A DNA stretch of 8,514 nt. Source: an uncultured Erysipelotrichaceae bacterium. GTDB lineage: Bacteria > Bacillota_I > Bacilli_A > Erysipelotrichales > Erysipelotrichaceae. The notes under the pieces are model-generated. The model was not told where the DNA came from. It made no database searches and was given only the letters and a program-made list of their open reading frames with translations. Shown here in pieces: positions 1 to 6,421 of this stretch. A program made the position numbers and the translations under genes. Location of the stretch: positions 1 through 8,514 of the forward strand of contig CADCPE010000194.1 in the NCBI GenBank assembly GCA_902803275.1. Direction: 5' to 3'. Position 1 is the first letter of the stretch; the number at the start of each line of letters is the position of its first letter.

Positions 1-12
1 CAGTTTAGCTGA

Positions 13-573
13 TTACTGAAGCATTTTGTTTACCAGGTTCTGAACTGCAGTGTAGTCATAGCCGGCAGCTGTCAGTTTTTCTTTTCTTTCCTGACCATTG
101 CCCCATTTGCCCTGGATTACTTCTTTAGCAACTTCTTCAAGTTTCTTGCCAGCATCAGTTACGCCATGCAGAATGTCGTTGACTTTGCCCTGAACTTCTG
201 AGTAGTCATAGCCGGCAGCTGTCAGTTTTTCTTTTCTTTCCTGACCATTGCCCCATTTGCCTTCGCTTACTTCTTTGGCAATGTCTTCGATTTTTGCCTT
301 TACTGCCTTGGCAGCAGCTTCTTTTCTTTCCTGAGCAGCTTTTGCAGCTTCTGCAGCAATCTTCTTAGCCTGTTCTGCTACTTCTTTAAGACGATTAGCT
401 TCCTTCTTGATTTCAGAGAAGTTCTCGTAGCCCTGTGCTTTAAGATTATCTCTGATCTCGAATTCGTTTGCACCTAATTTTCCATCTACCCATTCCTGAG
501 CTAAGGTTGCAATATCCTTCTTAGCTTCTGTCTTAACATCTTCCTTTTTCTTGAAAGCATCAAATAAACCCAT
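13..573 (-). CDS. CW_7 (Cpl-7) repeat protein without signal peptide
   Basis: The 186-residue protein carries two near-identical C-terminal repeats (about residues 95-135 and 145-185). Both contain the signature G-K-W-G-N-G, then R-K-x-K-L, A-G-Y-D-Y and V-Q-x-x-V-N of the CW_7 family, the muropeptide-binding repeat of Cpl-7-type lysozymes. A divergent third copy seems present near residues 21-62 (GKLGANEF, then QGYENF). Residues about 62-95 are Ala/Lys/Glu-rich and probably a helical or coiled-coil linker. The N-terminus (MGLFDAFKKKED) is short, charged and lacks a hydrophobic core, so no secretion signal is visible, and there is no hydrolase domain. The start is well set: AGGAGG lies at 580-585, seven to eight bases before the ATG. 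CW_7 domains normally target secreted enzymes to peptidoglycan. A cytoplasmic, phage-derived or non-classically exported role here is inference. The family call is solid; the function is unknown. Confidence 0.85.
   Translation of the reverse strand: MGLFDAFKKKEDVKTEAKKDIATLAQEWVDGKLGANEFEIRDNLKAQGYENFSEIKKEANRLKEVAEQAKKIAAEAAKAAQERKEAAAKAVKAKIEDIAKEVSEGKWGNGQERKEKLTAAGYDYSEVQGKVNDILHGVTDAGKKLEEVAKEVIQGKWGNGQERKEKLTAAGYDYTAVQNLVNKMLQ
52..111 (-). repeat. 60-bp exact direct repeat, copy encoding the last CW_7 repeat
   Basis: These 60 bases are identical to 202-261, offset by exactly 150 bases (50 codons). They encode 20 identical residues at the core of the last CW_7 repeat. Flanking bases diverge at synonymous and nonsynonymous positions, so the identity is sharply bounded. 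Confidence 0.93.
202..261 (-). repeat. 60-bp exact direct repeat, copy encoding the middle CW_7 repeat
   Basis: This is the partner of 52-111 and encodes residues 105-124 of the CW_7 protein. Identity at third codon positions points to recent duplication or gene conversion between the repeats, not only protein-level selection. Confidence 0.93.
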
Positions 574-628
574 AAATTACCTCCTATTATTCTTCTAGTG
601 AAACACGTCACTGAGTTTCTTTATATTT

Positions 629-658
629 ATTATATATTAGTTTTTTTGCGGGTGACAA
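629..658 (-). promoter_or_regulatory. Predicted sigma-A promoter of the CW_7 gene
   Basis: On the minus strand TTGTCA (plus coordinates 653-658) is followed after 18 bases by a perfect TATAAT (629-634). Transcription would start near 622, giving a leader of about 50 bases before the ATG at 573. The match to consensus is good; no experimental support. Confidence 0.6.
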
Positions 659-755
659 TCATATATAACGCAGAAAAATACGGGAAAACAGATAATGTTT
701 TGCATAATAAAAACAAAGAAATATTAAAATGTAATAAAAAGTGGAGTGAACCGTT

Positions 756-1583
756 ATGCTTAGAAGATATATCATTTTTCTGAAGAAACATCCTTTGATC
801 ACAGCGACAATCGCGATCGTTTATGCTGTGATATGCATCAAAAGCATCAAAACTGAAACTTTCTTTCAGATGATGCTTTTAAGAACGCTCTTATGCGGAG
901 CAATGGCCTTTTTTCTTTATCAGATATCCGGAGACAAGACTCTTACATCGAGCTACAATTCAACATGGTATGTCATAAAGACGGCCATCGGCTTCTGGAT
1001 AATGGCGCTGCCGATAGGAATAATCAATCTGTTTGCAAATGCTGAATATCCTGCGTGGGATAACATTCCTTTGCAGATGCTGATAACATTCGGACTGTTC
1101 ATGTCTGTAGGCCTTTTTGAAGAAATGGCTTTCAGGGCCGTGATCAATGATGCGATCATCTACAGATTCAGAGATAAAAAATACGTATTTGTATTAAGTG
1201 CTGTTACCTGTTCGCTTGTATTCGGCGTTGTCCATGTTGTAGGATACAGGCTTGAATCGCTTCTGGCGTGGGGGCAGGCGATCGGCAAGGTCGTTTCCGT
1301 AGGAGTTTTCGGACTGGGATTGCTTCTGCTTTACTGGAAGACCAGAAATATCTGGGCCTGCGGTGTAGTTCATGGTGTCTATGATTTCCTGCTTTCGATC
1401 GCCGATGGAATATTCAATAATCCCAACGGAAAGAATATTGAATACGTCGCTCCTGATGATAAGGCTATGATGGTCATTGCGGTCTATGCTGTCTGCACAC
1501 TGATAAATCTCATTATCGTTTTTGTGATATGGAAGAAGGTGGGCAAGCAGATCGATTACGAAGACATAAGAAAGAACTGGTAA
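756..1583 (+). CDS. CPBP family intramembrane metalloprotease
   Basis: This 275-residue polytopic membrane protein has the three sequence blocks of the CPBP (CAAX protease and bacteriocin-processing, formerly Abi) family. They are EExxxR (E122, E123, R127), FxxxH (F156, H160) and HxxxD (H206, D210), which form the metal-dependent site within the membrane. Hydrophobic segments lie near residues 12-30, 38-56, 74-94, 105-125, 143-162, 178-195 and 236-260. The start ATG is preceded by GGAGTG (743-748) at seven bases. The last codons form the left arm of a terminator. No prenylation substrate or bacteriocin gene is adjacent, so the substrate is unknown. Family members act in peptide maturation, bacteriocin self-immunity or stress signalling. 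No convincing promoter is visible in 584-742 beyond weak matches near 699-727. Confidence 0.88.
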   Translation: MLRRYIIFLKKHPLITATIAIVYAVICIKSIKTETFFQMMLLRTLLCGAMAFFLYQISGDKTLTSSYNSTWYVIKTAIGFWIMALPIGIINLFANAEYPAWDNIPLQMLITFGLFMSVGLFEEMAFRAVINDAIIYRFRDKKYVFVLSAVTCSLVFGVVHVVGYRLESLLAWGQAIGKVVSVGVFGLGLLLLYWKTRNIWACGVVHGVYDFLLSIADGIFNNPNGKNIEYVAPDDKAMMVIAVYAVCTLINLIIVFVIWKKVGKQIDYEDIRKNW

Positions 1584-1594
1584 CAGTTCTTTTT
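1571..1594. terminator. Bidirectional intrinsic terminator overlapping the end of the CPBP gene
   Basis: A perfect 9-bp stem AAAGAACTG / CAGTTCTTT (1571-1579 with 1584-1592) has a four-base loop, GTAA, that includes the stop codon. On the plus strand it runs into TTCTTTTT. On the minus strand the stem ends in TTTCTT, so it can also stop transcripts of the convergent phosphotransferase gene. Confidence 0.72.
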
Positions 1595-1629
1595 AAGTCC
1601 GTCTTGCCTGATGTTCAAGAAGCTTTTTT

Positions 1630-1649
1630 ATGCTGAGCTATTTCAGCAT
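1630..1649. other. Hairpin at the end of the phosphotransferase gene
   Basis: ATGCTGA (1630-1636) pairs perfectly with TCAGCAT (1643-1649) across a six-base loop, and the phosphotransferase stop codon lies in one arm. The adjoining T run (1624-1629) precedes the hairpin on the plus strand and reads as A on the minus strand. It is therefore not a canonical terminator and may act as a 3'-end stabiliser. Confidence 0.4.
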
Positions 1650-2629
1650 CTTATCAGATTCAAGGCTTTTTCTCTGATCTTCTTAGAATAGACGATTCTG
1701 TTTATGGCCTTGTTTATCTCAAAGACGGCTGTTTCTTTTTCTTCCTTGCTGATGCCATGCTTAAGGGCATTTTTTAGATTGTGCTCCAGCCAGGCATGAC
1801 GGCTGGTGTTTGAGTCATATACATCAGCCCAGTTTATCTTCGGATCAAGTCTGGAATTTTTAAAATAAGTACTCAGATATGTATAAAACAGTTTTTCATT
1901 AAAGCAGAAGTCATCACCGCCAGACCAGGCTAGTGCTGAATTCACTATTTCCTGATAGGGATTGCTGTAGTCTACAGCTTCCAGATCGATTATTCTGAAC
2001 TGTTCATTGTTCCACAGCACATTTTTCAGATCATAATCATTGTGACATAGCGAATGTATTGACGGAATACTTTTTGCAGCCTGATTACCTCTGCACAGTG
2101 TTTCTTTGATCAGATCCAGATAATCGTATAAAAGCTCACTGATAGGAAGCTTTTCATCAGCACACTGTTTGGCGTAATGATCAAAGTCTATTTTCAAAGG
2201 CATATATGTCCTTTTGGTTTCTTTGAGATCGATATTATGGATCCTGGCGAGCTGTTCAGCAGCTTTTTCGCAATGAAATCCTGTAACATCATCAATGCCA
2301 AGCGGAAGGCCATCGAACCATTCAGTCAGATAGAAATATCGTCCGTCAATCTCCAGCATCTTACGGCCATCATATGCTATAGGATAGACAGCACAGACCC
2401 CGGCTTTACAAAACAGGTCATATATTCGACTTTCTTTTTCAAGAAACTTAAGAACGGATTCTTCCTTGAAGACGCTTTTCTCGATAAGCTTTACCACATA
2501 ATTCCCGCTGCTTGTAGAGAGTCTGCAGGATTCATACAAAAAAGTTTCTGGCAGCATAACAGGATCATCGATCAGTTCTCCAAGATCATATCTGTTTAGC
2601 AGATCTACAAAAAATGCCTTTGTTTCCAT
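1643..2629 (-). CDS. APH-fold phosphotransferase (aminoglycoside/choline/homoserine kinase-like)
   Basis: The 328-residue protein has the core of the aminoglycoside phosphotransferase (APH) kinase-like superfamily. K47 in VVKLIE is the likely ATP-contacting lysine. The catalytic loop is H196-N-D198-x-D-x-x-N203 and the metal-binding aspartate is D215 in I-I-D-L-E. It is followed by an NPYQEI segment like the one after the DxE motif in homoserine or methylthioribose kinase relatives. The phosphorylated substrate cannot be told from sequence. It may be a small hydroxylated metabolite or sugar, and antibiotic resistance should not be assumed. No signal peptide or membrane segment is seen, so it is cytoplasmic. 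The ribosome binding site is poor (GAAAAAGACAAACGCGT before ATG), which suggests modest translation. Neighbours give no pathway clue: it stands alone between two terminators. Confidence 0.8.
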   Translation of the reverse strand: METKAFFVDLLNRYDLGELIDDPVMLPETFLYESCRLSTSSGNYVVKLIEKSVFKEESVLKFLEKESRIYDLFCKAGVCAVYPIAYDGRKMLEIDGRYFYLTEWFDGLPLGIDDVTGFHCEKAAEQLARIHNIDLKETKRTYMPLKIDFDHYAKQCADEKLPISELLYDYLDLIKETLCRGNQAAKSIPSIHSLCHNDYDLKNVLWNNEQFRIIDLEAVDYSNPYQEIVNSALAWSGGDDFCFNEKLFYTYLSTYFKNSRLDPKINWADVYDSNTSRHAWLEHNLKNALKHGISKEEKETAVFEINKAINRIVYSKKIREKALNLIRC

Positions 2630-2644
2630 ACGCGTTTGTCTTTT

Positions 2645-2673
2645 TCTATATAATACTATTTTTACCTGAACAA
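2645..2673 (-). promoter_or_regulatory. Weak predicted promoter of the phosphotransferase gene
   Basis: On the minus strand TTGTTC (2668-2673) and TATAGA (2645-2650) are separated by 17 bases, just downstream of the preceding gene's terminator. Overlapping TATTAT and TATATA alternatives make the exact -10 uncertain. Confidence 0.35.
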
Positions 2674-2700
2674 AAATAAAAGAGGTTCTGTGAACCTCTT
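2672..2700 (-). terminator. Intrinsic terminator of the four-helix membrane protein gene
   Basis: Perfect 9-bp stem AAGAGGTTC / GAACCTCTT with a three-base loop (2680-2700). On the minus strand it is followed by TTATTTTTG. It lies 26 bases after the stop of the upstream minus-strand gene and separates it from the phosphotransferase gene. Confidence 0.82.
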
Positions 2701-2726
2701 ATTATGCTTATCAGTATTATTTATTA

Positions 2727-3182
2727 CTAAGCAACAACTGACTTTTTAACTTTGTTTACAAGATAGAAAATGAATACGTTGATAACTAGTGCGATGATAT
2801 TGCCAACAAGATCCTTTGGTTCAGAGTGGTTTGCAATAGAAGCAATAACTGACAGACAGCCCAAGACAACAGAAACGATGGAAACGACCCATGCTGGTTT
2901 GTACTTGGTAGCATCTGCAGCAACTCTCTTTAAGAATGCCCAGTCAATGATGCTGGTAATGCCAGAGAAGATCGTGACAAGACCGCCAACGATGAATAAA
3001 GCTGAGAATTCAGCAACTTCCTCTGCAGATGCAGTTGTATCTGTGGTGATGTTTTCAACATTGCCGATAGCGATACCGCCGCCGGCGATCATCAATACAC
3101 CGAATAAAAATGAAACAATACCGAAAATAAGCGAAATAATTGCGAATACCTTTAATAATCTTTGTTCTTTAGAAACATCCAT
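2727..3182 (-). CDS. Small four-helix membrane protein, function unknown
   Basis: I do not recognise a named family for this 151-residue protein. It shows four hydrophobic segments: about residues 11-40 (Gly-rich, GGGIAIG at the end), 60-84, 97-117 and 124-142. A Thr/Ala/Glu-rich loop near 41-58 is probably extracytoplasmic. Short basic stretches (KRVAADATKYK near 85-95 and NKVKK near 143-147) suggest cytoplasmic sides with both termini inside. AGGAGG lies at 3193-3198, ten bases before the ATG, slightly long but clear. It is transcribed alone, divergent from the diguanylate cyclase gene, and has its own terminator. No catalytic motif is seen, so a structural, stress or transport-accessory role cannot be distinguished. 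Confidence 0.75.
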   Translation of the reverse strand: MDVSKEQRLLKVFAIISLIFGIVSFLFGVLMIAGGGIAIGNVENITTDTTASAEEVAEFSALFIVGGLVTIFSGITSIIDWAFLKRVAADATKYKPAWVVSIVSVVLGCLSVIASIANHSEPKDLVGNIIALVINVFIFYLVNKVKKSVVA

Positions 3183-3214
3183 CTGATTTAATCCTCCTAT
3201 TAAAGTATGTGTAC

Positions 3215-3243
3215 ATTATAAATCATTTTACTGTTATAAGACA
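3215..3243 (-). promoter_or_regulatory. Predicted promoter of the four-helix membrane protein gene
   Basis: On the minus strand there is a perfect TATAAT (3215-3220) with a poor -35 (TGTCTT, 3238-3243) at 17 bases. The leader would be about 27 bases and ends in AGGAGG. The strong -10 and placement support it; the -35 does not. Confidence 0.45.
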
Positions 3244-3272
3244 CAAAAAAAATAGTGAAACAAAATCAATTT

Positions 3273-3302
3273 TTGATCAGAAGCAGAAAAAACAAAGATA
3301 AT
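3273..3302 (+). promoter_or_regulatory. Predicted promoter of the diguanylate cyclase gene
   Basis: TTGATC (3273-3278) and GATAAT (3297-3302) are 18 bases apart, predicting a start near 3309 and a leader of about 60 bases. It lies back to back with the promoter of the divergent membrane-protein gene. Confidence 0.45.
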
Positions 3303-3370
3303 CATAGTGCAACATTTTGCTGTTCTTGTTGTAAAATAAAAATAATACAGAAAAAACAACGATACACATT

Positions 3371-4819
3371 ATGAACCTTAAACTGAATATTAAAAAGAAA
3401 ATCATTATCCTCATAGTCATATTCGCAACCATTTTAAGTGGTGTTGCCTTGTTTACCAGTTCAAGAACGATCACCAAGATGGTGGATGAGAGCTATCAGA
3501 ACCGTACAGACGAGATCGCAGCAACAGTCGCCAGAGTGATCGACGCCGATGCGGCCGAAAAACTCACGAAGGAACTGATGTCCATCTATTATTCAATAGA
3601 TGACAAAGTCGGCTCGGAAGAATGGGGAACACCGGAATTTGATTCGTATGTCGCAAAATATGAACATCTGCGTGATACTGAAGAATTCAAGCTGCTGCTT
3701 AAACAGCTGAGATCTCTTCAGGAAGTCAACAGTGTAGACTGCATTTATCTGATCAATGTCGAATTTGATAATAAGCAGTTCATCTATATTGTTGATGCGG
3801 CTTTGGAAGATGAATGTCCTCCTGGCTGTTTTGATCCTCTGTATGAAGTCAATTACGGCATAATTGAAAATCATGATCTCGGTTTCCCGGCTTACATCAC
3901 CAATACCGAAGAATACGGATGGCTGGTCACCTCGGCTGCTCCTGTATACAATGGAAAAGGGGAACTGGTCTGTTACGCTGCCGTAGATGTAACGATGGAT
4001 GATATCAGAAAGGAACAGCAGGACTTTATAACCTCTCTGGCTTTCATCCTGATCCTCATGACGTTTGCGATCTGCTTTATTACGATAAGAATAATTGACG
4101 GTTCGATTGTAAGACCTTTGAATATGCTTTCGGAAGCTGCTTTGAAATACCGCAGTTCTCAAAGCAGACAGAAGGCTTCATTCAATGAACTGGATATCAA
4201 GACAGGTGATGAGATCGAGACTCTTCACAGATCCATGGTCCAGATGGAAAAGGATATCGATAATTATATCGAAAACCTGGACAAGACTAGAAAACAGCTG
4301 AGTTCTACGAAACAGGAAGCTGATGAAATGAATGAGCTTGCCCACAAGGACAGTCTGACGGGCATCAGAAATAAGCTGGCTTACGATCAGGAAGAAGCGA
4401 AACTGAGAAACGAATTCAAGGAAGGCAAGAAGGAATTCGGTATCGCGATCGTCGATCTCAATGGCCTTAAATTCATAAACGATAACTATGGACATGACTG
4501 CGGAAATATCAGTATCGTCACGATCTCCAAGATCATCTGCGAAGTCTTCCTGCATTCACCGGTTTTCAGGATCGGTGGTGATGAATTTGCCATCATACTG
4601 AAGAATAATGATTATGACAAGATAGATTCATTGACTGCTGAATTCCATCAGCGGCTAAAGGCTCTGGAGAAAGAAGATCTTGAACCATGGGAAAAAGTCA
4701 GCGCTTCTATAGGTTATGCATTATATGATCCGAAACTGGACAACAGCGTGGATGATGTATTCAGAAGAGCCGATCAGGACATGTACCAGAAGAAGAAAAA
4801 GATGAAAGAAGACAGATAA
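3371..4819 (+). CDS. Membrane diguanylate cyclase with extracellular sensor domain
   Basis: The 482-residue protein is a transmembrane GGDEF receptor. TM1 spans about residues 11-30, an extracytoplasmic dCache-like sensor about 35-215 and TM2 about 219-241. A HAMP-like stretch (about 242-300, with VRPL) and a short coiled coil (about 295-322) lead to the GGDEF domain (about 323-478). That domain has D-S-L-T-G-I-R-N at 327-334, metal-binding D362 in VDLNGLKFIN, the intact GGDEF motif at 402-406 and SASIGYA at 444-450, so it should make cyclic di-GMP from two GTP. The RxxD inhibitory site normally just before GGDEF is absent (LHSPVFRI there). The sensor has three cysteines (C124, C148, C153) that could form a disulfide. 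No Shine-Dalgarno is apparent before the ATG; the leader is A-rich (AACAACGATACACATT). A long terminator follows, so it is probably monocistronic. The ligand is unknown. Confidence 0.9.
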   Translation: MNLKLNIKKKIIILIVIFATILSGVALFTSSRTITKMVDESYQNRTDEIAATVARVIDADAAEKLTKELMSIYYSIDDKVGSEEWGTPEFDSYVAKYEHLRDTEEFKLLLKQLRSLQEVNSVDCIYLINVEFDNKQFIYIVDAALEDECPPGCFDPLYEVNYGIIENHDLGFPAYITNTEEYGWLVTSAAPVYNGKGELVCYAAVDVTMDDIRKEQQDFITSLAFILILMTFAICFITIRIIDGSIVRPLNMLSEAALKYRSSQSRQKASFNELDIKTGDEIETLHRSMVQMEKDIDNYIENLDKTRKQLSSTKQEADEMNELAHKDSLTGIRNKLAYDQEEAKLRNEFKEGKKEFGIAIVDLNGLKFINDNYGHDCGNISIVTISKIICEVFLHSPVFRIGGDEFAIILKNNDYDKIDSLTAEFHQRLKALEKEDLEPWEKVSASIGYALYDPKLDNSVDDVFRRADQDMYQKKKKMKEDR

Positions 4820-4830
4820 AAGATCATTTG

Positions 4831-4878
4831 AAGTGGACCGCTGTTGACGGAACGATTCCGACAAGGAGGTTCACTTTT
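4831..4878 (+). terminator. Long hairpin terminator after the diguanylate cyclase gene
   Basis: The outer stem is AAGTGGACC / GGTTCACTT (4831-4839 with 4868-4876, one G-U pair). The inner stem is TTG-A-CGGAA / TTCCG-A-CAA (4844-4852 with 4856-4864, one A-A mismatch) closing on the triloop CGA. It is followed by only TTTT before AATATAT. The structure is unusually long for a simple terminator, but its position 11 bases after the stop codon supports termination. Confidence 0.7.
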
Positions 4879-4905
4879 AATATATCGGGTAATTTATGAT
4901 ACAAT
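4876..4905 (+). promoter_or_regulatory. Extended -10 promoter for the GNAT-lipoprotein unit
   Basis: TG-A-TACAAT (4897-4905) is a good extended -10. The -35 region (TTTAAT, 4876-4881, 18-base spacer) is weak and merges with the terminator T-tract. Transcription would start near 4912, about 45 bases before the ATG. Confidence 0.45.
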
Positions 4906-4955
4906 CCCGGAAAGTATAGTTTATTATAAACAAGGAAGCATATAGGGAAAATGCT

Positions 4956-5513
4956 ATGAGTATTCAAAGTGAGAGCCTGCTTTTAAGTGATACATATTCA
5001 GATGAAGATCTGAAAAGGCTTGCCGACATAATAAGAAACGGCAAGGACTTCCGTATTTTCGCGGGTTTTGATTTTCATGAAACGGCCTTGAAGATGCTGC
5101 TGGACGACAGCGCTAAGCACATGTACATGATATTCAGGAAGGCTGATAATAAGCTGATCGGATATACAGGACTGTTTAGGAATAAGGATGGCTATGAACC
5201 GGAAATCTATATAGACAAGGATGAACGCCGAAAAGGCTATGGCTATGAGTCGTTATTTCTTATATGCAGAAGAATACTTAATGAAGGACTTGAACATAAG
5301 GATGAAATACTGTCCTGTGCAATGCTTTACGCAAGCTGTCTGCAGGAAAACATCCCAAGCAATGCACTTCTTAAGAAATGCGGCTTCATGCCTGTAGAAA
5401 AAGACTATATCGAAATATGCCAGCTCTTTATCGACCCGATCACGGATCAGACCTTTGACAATCGGATCAATGATTATTATCTGAACAAAGAACTGCTGAA
5501 TAAGAAAGAATAG
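4956..5513 (+). CDS. GNAT family N-acetyltransferase
   Basis: The 185-residue protein fits the GNAT fold. It has LIGYTGLF (67-74) as beta-strand 4 and the acetyl-CoA pyrophosphate loop R91-R-K-G94-Y-G96 (R/QxxGxG). The N-x-x-S-x-x-L-x-x-x-x-GF motif (N132, S135, G143, F144) is typical of RimJ/RimL-like members. It probably acetylates an amine of a small molecule or protein N-terminus in the cytoplasm; the acceptor is unknown. AGGGA (4944-4948) lies seven bases before the ATG. Another ATG at 4951 is out of frame. The next gene begins 15 bases after its stop, so the two are probably co-transcribed. The C-terminal tail (about 160-185) is charged and outside the conserved core. Confidence 0.85.
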   Translation: MSIQSESLLLSDTYSDEDLKRLADIIRNGKDFRIFAGFDFHETALKMLLDDSAKHMYMIFRKADNKLIGYTGLFRNKDGYEPEIYIDKDERRKGYGYESLFLICRRILNEGLEHKDEILSCAMLYASCLQENIPSNALLKKCGFMPVEKDYIEICQLFIDPITDQTFDNRINDYYLNKELLNKKE

Positions 5514-5528
5514 AACGGGGTTAATATT

Positions 5529-6344
5529 ATGAAGAAGGAACTAAAATGCCTGGTTATCACTTTGGTTATGCTGCTTTGCCTCTTGACTGGCTGCAGCGAG
5601 AAAAAAGAGAGTCAGGACATCAGTAAGGAAGAGTCCGTTTTAGATGCCATACATGAGCGAAAGGTACTGAAAGTCGGAACGACAGGCGATTATCAGCCGA
5701 TGTCATACCGTGATCCTGAAACAGGAAAGTATGAAGGAATCGATGCGGAACTATCGGAAGATCTTGCCGCTTCTTTGGGAGTGCAGCTGGAGTATGTAGA
5801 GACGTCATGGCCAACTCTGATGGAAGATACATTGTCAGGGAAGTTTGATCTGGCGATCTGCGGAATCACAGTAACAGATGAACGCAAACAGAAAGCCCTG
5901 ATGTCTAATGGATACATGATCAACGGGAAAACGATCCTCTGCCGAAAAGAAGATGCGGACAAATATACTTCCTTAGATGCGATAAACAAGCCGGAAGTGC
6001 GCGTCATGGTCAACCCTGGAGGTCTAAACGAGAAGTTCGCCCGTGAAAATCTGAAAGACGTCATTCTGATCATTCATGATGTCAATCAGGAGATTCCTTC
6101 CTTGATTGCGTCGAATGAGGCGGATATCATGATAACCGAAGTTGCAGAAGCGGGATATTATGTCAGAAAGGATGCGCGTCTGGCAGCACCTTTGTATCTT
6201 GAACCTTTCACTGCCGGACAGATCGGTATTCTGATGCCTAAAGGATCTGAAGAACTGCTGGATTATGTCAATCAGTTTCTGAAAGACGAAATGGAAAACG
6301 GCAGGATCGATGAATTGATGGGTAAATACGTGTTGATCGATTAG
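5529..6344 (+). CDS. Lipoprotein, cyclohexadienyl dehydratase (PheC)-like, solute-binding-protein fold
   Basis: This 271-residue protein has a lipoprotein signal peptide: KK, a hydrophobic core at 8-19 and the lipobox L19-T-G-C22. It should be lipid-anchored outside the membrane. The mature part is a type II periplasmic-binding fold (SBP_bac_3). By recall its motifs match periplasmic cyclohexadienyl dehydratases closely: GTTGDYxPxSYRDPETGxYEG (50-70), W94 in SWPTLM, T114 and T116 followed by ER, VNPGGxNExFA (161-171), and ITEVAE (202-207) where such enzymes carry a catalytic glutamate. Those enzymes turn prephenate or arogenate into phenylpyruvate or phenylalanine. No ABC permease or ATPase gene is adjacent, which favours an enzyme or orphan receptor over a transporter component. 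The start is set by the signal peptide; the ribosome site is only ACGGGG (5515-5520). Function is probable, not proven: it may still be an amino-acid-binding lipoprotein. Confidence 0.75.
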   Translation: MKKELKCLVITLVMLLCLLTGCSEKKESQDISKEESVLDAIHERKVLKVGTTGDYQPMSYRDPETGKYEGIDAELSEDLAASLGVQLEYVETSWPTLMEDTLSGKFDLAICGITVTDERKQKALMSNGYMINGKTILCRKEDADKYTSLDAINKPEVRVMVNPGGLNEKFARENLKDVILIIHDVNQEIPSLIASNEADIMITEVAEAGYYVRKDARLAAPLYLEPFTAGQIGILMPKGSEELLDYVNQFLKDEMENGRIDELMGKYVLID

Positions 6345-6421
6345 TCAGCATCATTTCAATATAAAAATACAATTCTGCAGGAACATTTCTGTATAGAAAG
6401 ATAAAGAAGGAACCAAGGATT

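Noticed and set aside
52..261. CRISPR-like repeat pair
   Set aside because: Only two copies exist, 150 bases apart and in frame within a gene, encoding a known protein repeat.
598..783. Plus-strand ORF of 61 codons before the first CPBP gene
   Set aside because: It starts at GTG with no ribosome site, runs through AT-rich promoter DNA of the opposite gene and overlaps the well-supported CPBP start.
1630..1649. Terminator of the phosphotransferase gene
   Set aside because: The stem is good, but the minus strand has A residues after it, not T. The 1571-1594 hairpin is the better terminator.
2177..2599. Plus-strand ORF of 140 codons
   Set aside because: It is fully antisense to the phosphotransferase gene, whose kinase motifs are clear, and shows no recognisable domain or ribosome site.
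1643..2629. Aminoglycoside resistance gene
   Set aside because: The fold is APH-like, but the sequence does not match a resistance enzyme I recognise and the family includes many metabolic kinases. Only the fold is supported.
3593..4162. Minus-strand ORF of 189 codons
   Set aside because: It lies antisense to the sensor domain of the diguanylate cyclase and its product has no recognisable motif.
5529..6344. Component of an amino-acid ABC transporter
   Set aside because: The binding-protein fold fits, but no permease or ATPase gene is nearby and the motifs are closer to cyclohexadienyl dehydratase.
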